A stretch of 7,998 nt of DNA, taken from JANXQG01 sp037147235 (lineage in GTDB: Bacteria; Planctomycetota; Planctomycetia; Pirellulales; Thermoguttaceae). The DNA lies in the NCBI GenBank assembly GCA_037147235.1, contig JBAWVO010000295.1, forward strand, positions 1 through 7,998, given 5' to 3'. This document shows, piece after piece, positions 5,800 through 7,998 of the stretch (position 1 is the stretch's first letter; each line of letters opens with the position of its first letter). The translations under genes and the position numbers were made by a program. The notes under the pieces were generated by a model that had not been told where the DNA came from, did no database searches, and worked only from the letters and a program-made list of their open reading frames with translations.

Positions 5800-5861
5800 G
5801 GCCGGTCTCCCGACCGAGCCTGGTCGGTGGTCGGCCTTGATCGATGCTTCACCCACCCTAC
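5800..5861. repeat. Imperfect inverted repeat next to a GTAGGGTGGG half-site
   Basis: GGCCG..CGACC (5800-5815) faces GGTCG..CGGCC (5822-5836): two 5-bp stems separated by a mismatched bulge, centred on GAGCCT. Immediately right, the minus strand reads GTAGGGTGGGTGAAGC (5846-5861). This shares the GTAGGGTGGG core of the element at 529-676 but lacks its second arm. It looks like a fragment of dispersed intergenic repeats rather than a gene control site. Confidence 0.5.
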
Positions 5862-5924
5862 GGCGAGCCAGCAGTTTTTGGGACTTCAATTTATGTTGCC
5901 CACAGACTTGCAAGGTCATGGATG

Positions 5925-6284
5925 CTAGAACAGTTTTCCCGCGATGAGCGCGCAGGGGAACCAATACGCAAACCCGGGAATGCAGAAAAGTGCAGCGGTT
6001 CCCCAATAGCTCCAAGGTGGCCGTCCACGGATTTGCAAGAATGCGACTGAGGCAACGACCAAGAAGGCATACCCAATCGCCAACCATGAATGGGAATCAA
6101 CCCAATCAATGAGGGCCATGGCTCGCAAAGTCTTGCCGTTCATCACCAGAAATCGCCGGTTGCAGATTTCCATTGCCAGCCGTGCCAGATAATGACTGAA
6201 TAAGCACAAGGCGAAGAACACGGCCATGCAGACATAAATCGCCGCGTGCTTGTTGATTTTTCTGGAAATCACTTCGCTCTTCAT
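5925..6284 (-). CDS. Small integral membrane protein, three predicted helices
   Basis: The 119-residue protein has three hydrophobic segments: about 14-34 (AAIYVCMAVFFALCLFSHYLA), 66-84 (SWLAIGYAFLVVASVAFLQ) and 93-117 (from YWGTAALFCIPGFAYWFPC). Short basic loops, including CNRRF at 41-45 and RGRPP at 86-90, separate them. The positive N-terminus (KSEVISRKINK) suggests an inside start. No family or catalytic motif is recognised. The ATG at 6282-6284 has only a weak GACGGG upstream. It follows the sigma-factor gene on the same strand, but the 100-bp palindrome at 6330-6429 lies between them, so independent transcription is likely. Confidence 0.7.
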   Translation of the reverse strand: MKSEVISRKINKHAAIYVCMAVFFALCLFSHYLARLAMEICNRRFLVMNGKTLRAMALIDWVDSHSWLAIGYAFLVVASVAFLQIRGRPPWSYWGTAALFCIPGFAYWFPCALIAGKLF

Positions 6285-6329
6285 GACCCGTCACGACAGA
6301 CTGCCAAGAGTACTTTGGGTAGTTGTTTA

Positions 6330-6429
6330 GGCTCTCCGCCGGGTTTGCGGATAATTGTCCCGCCTGCCCAAGAGGTTGTGGTTGAACTAGGCAGGCGAGA
6401 CGCCCGCACCACAAACTTGGCGGAGAGCC
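6330..6429. mobile_element. 100-bp MITE-like inverted-repeat element with 8-bp direct flanks
   Basis: Perfect 11-bp terminal repeats GGCTCTCCGCC (6330-6340) and GGCGGAGAGCC (6419-6429) bound a 100-bp unit. It is flanked, with no gap, by GTTGTTTA (6322-6329) and GTTGTTCA (6430-6437): an 8-bp direct repeat with one mismatch, as expected for a target duplication. ISL3-family elements make 8-bp duplications and often have GGCTCT ends, so a non-autonomous ISL3-type element is the best guess. Inside are CGCCTGCC/GGCAGGCG arms (6361-6368, 6390-6397), CCAAGAGGTTGTGGT against ACCACAAACTTGG (6368-6382, 6408-6420) and a small GGCGAGACGCC hairpin; the first two cannot pair at once. No transposase is encoded. 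The right flank ends in the stop codon of the sigma gene. Confidence 0.7.
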
Positions 6430-6434
6430 GTTGT

Positions 6435-7277
6435 TCAGTTCCCGGGGCCGTCCAGACTCTCGGCCAGCTTGCCGAGTGCCTCGGTCTCGATCTGCCGCAC
6501 GCGCTCGCGAGTCAGGCCGAGGCTCTCGCCGATTTCTTTCAATGTTTTCGGTTCGTGTCCATCGATTCCAAACCGCATGCGAAGGATGGTCGCCTCCCGC
6601 GTATCCATCGTTTCCAACTGCTGCATGACTTGGACCAGGTTATCGCTCTCGACCATCTCCGCTTCCGGGGTGCGGATTCGCTCGTCCGGGACCATCTCGC
6701 CCAAGGACCAGCCGGCGTCGGCCTGATCGGTCTGCGGTGTGAGATTGTAAATGTGGATGGCCTTCTTGATGATCGGCAGCTTCTTGCTCGCCAGGCCGAG
6801 TACACGGGCGATCTCTTCAGGCGTGGGGGTGCGGCCTAGCTCTTCGGCCAAGCGGGTCGTCGCACGTCGCCACTTCGAGAGCAGTTCGACCATGTAGGCC
6901 GGAATACGGATCGTCTTCGCCGTATTGATCAAGGCCCGCTTGATCGACTGCTTGATCCAATAACTGGCATAGGTCGAGAACCGCGTGCCAATGGCGGGGT
7001 CGAAGCCTTCCACGGCGCGAAGCAAACCCAAGTTTCCTTCTTCGATGAGATCCTGAAGGCCAAGTCCCTTGCCGGTATAGCCACGGGCGATATTGACGAC
7101 GAGGCGCAAGTTGGCGCGAACCATGCGATCCCGTGCCTGCACATCGCCGCCGCCAATGGCCACGGCCAAGTCGTGCTCATCGTCGGCCGAAAGCAACGAG
7201 GTTTCGTTGATCTCCCGTAGGTAGGTTTCCAGGGGAGACTGCACAGAGGCGAGTGGGCGGCGGCGTGTTTTCGGCAT
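6435..7277 (-). CDS. RNA polymerase sigma factor, sigma-70 family (RpoD/SigA-like, compact)
   Basis: This 280-residue sigma factor directs RNA polymerase to promoters. Region 1.2 is at about 14-42 (QSPLETYLREINETSLLSAD). Region 2 covers 50-117, including core-binding DLIEEGNLGLLRAVEGFDP (76-94) and the -10-melting/recognition helix FSTYASYWIKQSIKRAL (100-116). Region 3 is at about 122-200. Region 4 covers 218-272, with helix-turn-helix TLKEIGESLGLTRERVRQIE (245-264). Region 1.1 and the long non-conserved insert of housekeeping RpoD are missing, so this is a short primary-like (group 2) sigma, a type found in several copies in planctomycetes. I prefer the ATG at 7277 because the protein then begins MPKTRRRPLAS; a GTG at 7307 would add ten residues. 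Neither start has a strong ribosome site. The stop TGA lies inside the direct repeat flanking the 6330-6429 element. Confidence 0.97.
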   Translation of the reverse strand: MPKTRRRPLASVQSPLETYLREINETSLLSADDEHDLAVAIGGGDVQARDRMVRANLRLVVNIARGYTGKGLGLQDLIEEGNLGLLRAVEGFDPAIGTRFSTYASYWIKQSIKRALINTAKTIRIPAYMVELLSKWRRATTRLAEELGRTPTPEEIARVLGLASKKLPIIKKAIHIYNLTPQTDQADAGWSLGEMVPDERIRTPEAEMVESDNLVQVMQQLETMDTREATILRMRFGIDGHEPKTLKEIGESLGLTRERVRQIETEALGKLAESLDGPGN

Positions 7278-7412
7278 GACGGCAGTTTCTTCGCGGGTGG
7301 CAAGCACTGAACAGACAAATCATCGACGATGCCGAAGGAGTTTCTCCAAGGAAGCGTAAAGTTGATGAACTAGAGGGGAAATAGGCGTAAACACGACGGT
7401 AACGAATAGAAC

Positions 7413-7440
7413 GACCCCGCCGGTCGTAACCGACGGGGTC
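7413..7440 (-). terminator. Stable 12-bp hairpin between the 88-residue gene and the sigma gene
   Basis: On the minus strand GACCCCGTCGGT and ACCGGCGGGGTC pair over 12 positions with one G-U wobble around a 4-base loop. On the plus strand the same spot is a mismatch, so the structure is tuned for minus-strand RNA. It is followed by GTTCTATTCGTT, only moderately T-rich, so it may be a weak terminator for the upstream pair or an attenuator/stabiliser in the sigma leader. Confidence 0.6.
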
Positions 7441-7473
7441 GCGGTAAAATCGGAATAAAGGATCGACGTGAGT

Positions 7474-7482
7474 ATTATATCA
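7474..7482 (-). promoter_or_regulatory. Consensus extended -10 promoter ahead of the sigma gene
   Basis: The minus strand reads TGATATAAT, a perfect TATAAT with a TGn extension. No clear -35 box lies 16-18 bases upstream. Transcription would start near 7467 and produce a leader of about 190 bases (to the ATG at 7277) that includes the 7413-7440 hairpin. It overlaps the stop of the truncated HNH reading frame. Confidence 0.55.
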
Positions 7483-7536
7483 GACCAACCGATTGCCCGC
7501 TCGGCGACGAACCAGATCTCGAAGTGCTGCTTCCAT
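7480..7536 (-). pseudogene. Truncated start of an HNH endonuclease gene
   Basis: An ATG (7534-7536) overlaps the stop of the 88-residue gene as TAATG. The frame reads MEAALRDLVRRRAGNRLV and then stops at TGA (7480-7482). HNH endonucleases of a family common in planctomycetes and cyanobacteria begin with M..ALR..VR.RAG.RCEYC, so the first 16 residues match what I expect. The sequence breaks exactly where the zinc-binding CEYC should begin. The rest of the nuclease (His-Asn-His core) is absent from the window. The one-base stop/start overlap shows that the two genes were translationally coupled. Confidence 0.7.
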
Positions 7537-7802
7537 TAAGAGTTGGAGCGTTTGGCAATCGTGGCGCGGGCTCGTAATTGCAGGACCGCGATCAGATCGA
7601 CGGCCTCGACGTACTCCTTGTACTCAGCACGCTCGACGTCCGAGAGCTGTCCTTCGTTGGCCTTGTCCGCCAACTCTTCGATTCTCGCCTGGATCGTTGG
7701 ATCCGGAGGCAAAGAGATCAACCGCTCGGCCACTTCCAGCGTAAAACACTGTGTGACCGGCTCCAATAGACGCTCGAGATAGGACGTTTCCACGGATACC
7801 AT
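7536..7802 (-). CDS. 88-residue helical protein, partner of a lost HNH endonuclease
   Basis: The protein is acidic and helical, with a signature stretch RIEELADKANEGQLSDVERA (40-59) and then EYKEYVEAVDLIAVLQLRARA (60-80). It belongs to a family of small planctomycete/cyanobacterial proteins that I remember as usually preceding an HNH endonuclease gene; its biochemical role is unknown, perhaps as an accessory or antitoxin-like partner. I chose the ATG at 7800-7802: a good promoter sits right before it, so the GTG at 7859 would be untranscribed. No ribosome site precedes the ATG and the predicted transcript begins at or near it, so translation may be leaderless. Its stop overlaps the start of the truncated HNH frame (TAATG). 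Confidence 0.85.
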   Translation of the reverse strand: MVSVETSYLERLLEPVTQCFTLEVAERLISLPPDPTIQARIEELADKANEGQLSDVERAEYKEYVEAVDLIAVLQLRARATIAKRSNS

Positions 7803-7809
7803 ACAACCA

Positions 7810-7838
7810 AGTATACTACGTAGGCGCCCTGTTGGAAA
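7810..7838 (-). promoter_or_regulatory. Sigma-70-type promoter of the 88-residue gene
   Basis: On the minus strand TTTCCA (7833-7838) and TATACT (7810-7815) are spaced by 17 bases; these match 4 of 6 and 5 of 6 consensus positions. The ATG at 7802 begins 8 bases past the -10 box, where transcription would start, implying a leaderless message. Confidence 0.55.
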
Positions 7839-7851
7839 GATCAACAAGGGC
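7826..7851. promoter_or_regulatory. Inverted repeat over the -35 box, possible operator
   Basis: GCCCTGTTG (7826-7834) and CAACAAGGGC (7842-7851) are complementary apart from one extra base. The repeat surrounds the -35 hexamer of the promoter above, a usual place for an autorepressor. No second copy is seen. Confidence 0.35.
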
Positions 7852-7859
7852 CCGTTCAC

Positions 7860-7998
7860 CCTCTGCCGAAGAACTCACCGCCAAAATCGAAGCCGCCGAC
7901 ACGGAACAAGAATCCGGCGTTTGGTTGATTCTGCTCAATTTTTCCTGGTGTCCTAGTCGGATTGCACGGCCGGAAGGGTTAACCATTCCCTGAGGGTC
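7860..7998. other. Window end, no supported gene
   Basis: A plus-strand frame ending at TGA 7990-7992 contains SAEELTAKIEAADTEQESG, which is protein-like, but it has no ribosome site or plausible start and reads back through the promoter of the minus-strand gene. It may be a fragment; I would not call it a gene. Confidence 0.4.

Noticed and set aside
6246..6839. 197-codon plus-strand frame
   Set aside because: It is the antisense shadow of the clear sigma-factor gene and the inverted-repeat element.
7831..7992. Short plus-strand frame containing EELTAKIEAADTEQESG
   Set aside because: It looks protein-like but lacks a start and ribosome site and overlaps the promoter of the opposite gene; evidence is too thin.
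1..7998. tRNA, rRNA, CRISPR array, complete insertion sequence or prophage genes
   Set aside because: I looked for clover-leaf ends, regularly spaced repeats and transposase/integrase motifs on both strands and found none.

Overview
The window looks like chromosome from a planctomycete, probably of the Pirellula/Blastopirellula type. This is inferred from gene content only: a PEP-CTERM cell-surface gene, a thioredoxin-fold/CAP fusion protein, a compact RpoD-like sigma factor of the kind found in that phylum, a small protein paired with an HNH nuclease start, and dispersed 'GTAGGGTGGGG' and 'GGCGAGACGCC' repeats. Genes are sparse, mostly on the minus strand, and separated by unusually large and decayed intergenic regions.

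Left part (1-2715): the 5' end of a secreted minus-strand protein (1-310) is followed by an AT-rich spacer. A 148-bp composite palindrome (529-676) ends 10 bases before the start of a plus-strand secreted thioredoxin-fold/CAP protein (687-1562). That gene runs tail to tail, with a 4-base stop overlap, into a minus-strand two-gene unit: an 84-residue protein (2461-2715) and then a 286-residue protein with a HEPN-like R-x4-H motif (1559-2419).

Middle part (2716-4801): a minus-strand PEP-CTERM gene has lost its membrane anchor through a one-base frameshift (3012-3388), but still has its downstream terminator (2953-2989). Upstream is a secreted protein of unknown function (3550-4203). Then come about 600 bases without a supported gene, holding an exact 16-bp tandem duplication and a small hairpin.

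Right part (4802-7998): a SEC-C zinc-motif protein on the plus strand (4802-5203) is followed by about 700 bases of decayed DNA. This contains an Rpn/PDDEXK-nuclease pseudogene with a frameshift and a large internal deletion (5517-5712). A small three-helix membrane protein (5925-6284) follows. Next is a 100-bp inverted-repeat element with near-perfect 8-bp direct flanks (6330-6429) that touches the stop codon of a sigma-70 factor (6435-7277). Upstream of the sigma gene are a stable hairpin and a consensus extended -10 promoter. That promoter sits at the broken end of an HNH endonuclease start, which is translationally coupled (TAATG) to an 88-residue partner gene that may be leaderless (7536-7802).

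No complete new multi-gene system is evident. The recurring theme is erosion of selfish or accessory modules (Rpn nuclease, HNH pair, PEP-CTERM anchor) next to two related MITE-like palindromes whose ends resemble ISL3-type termini. The least explained intact unit is the HEPN-like protein with its small upstream partner.
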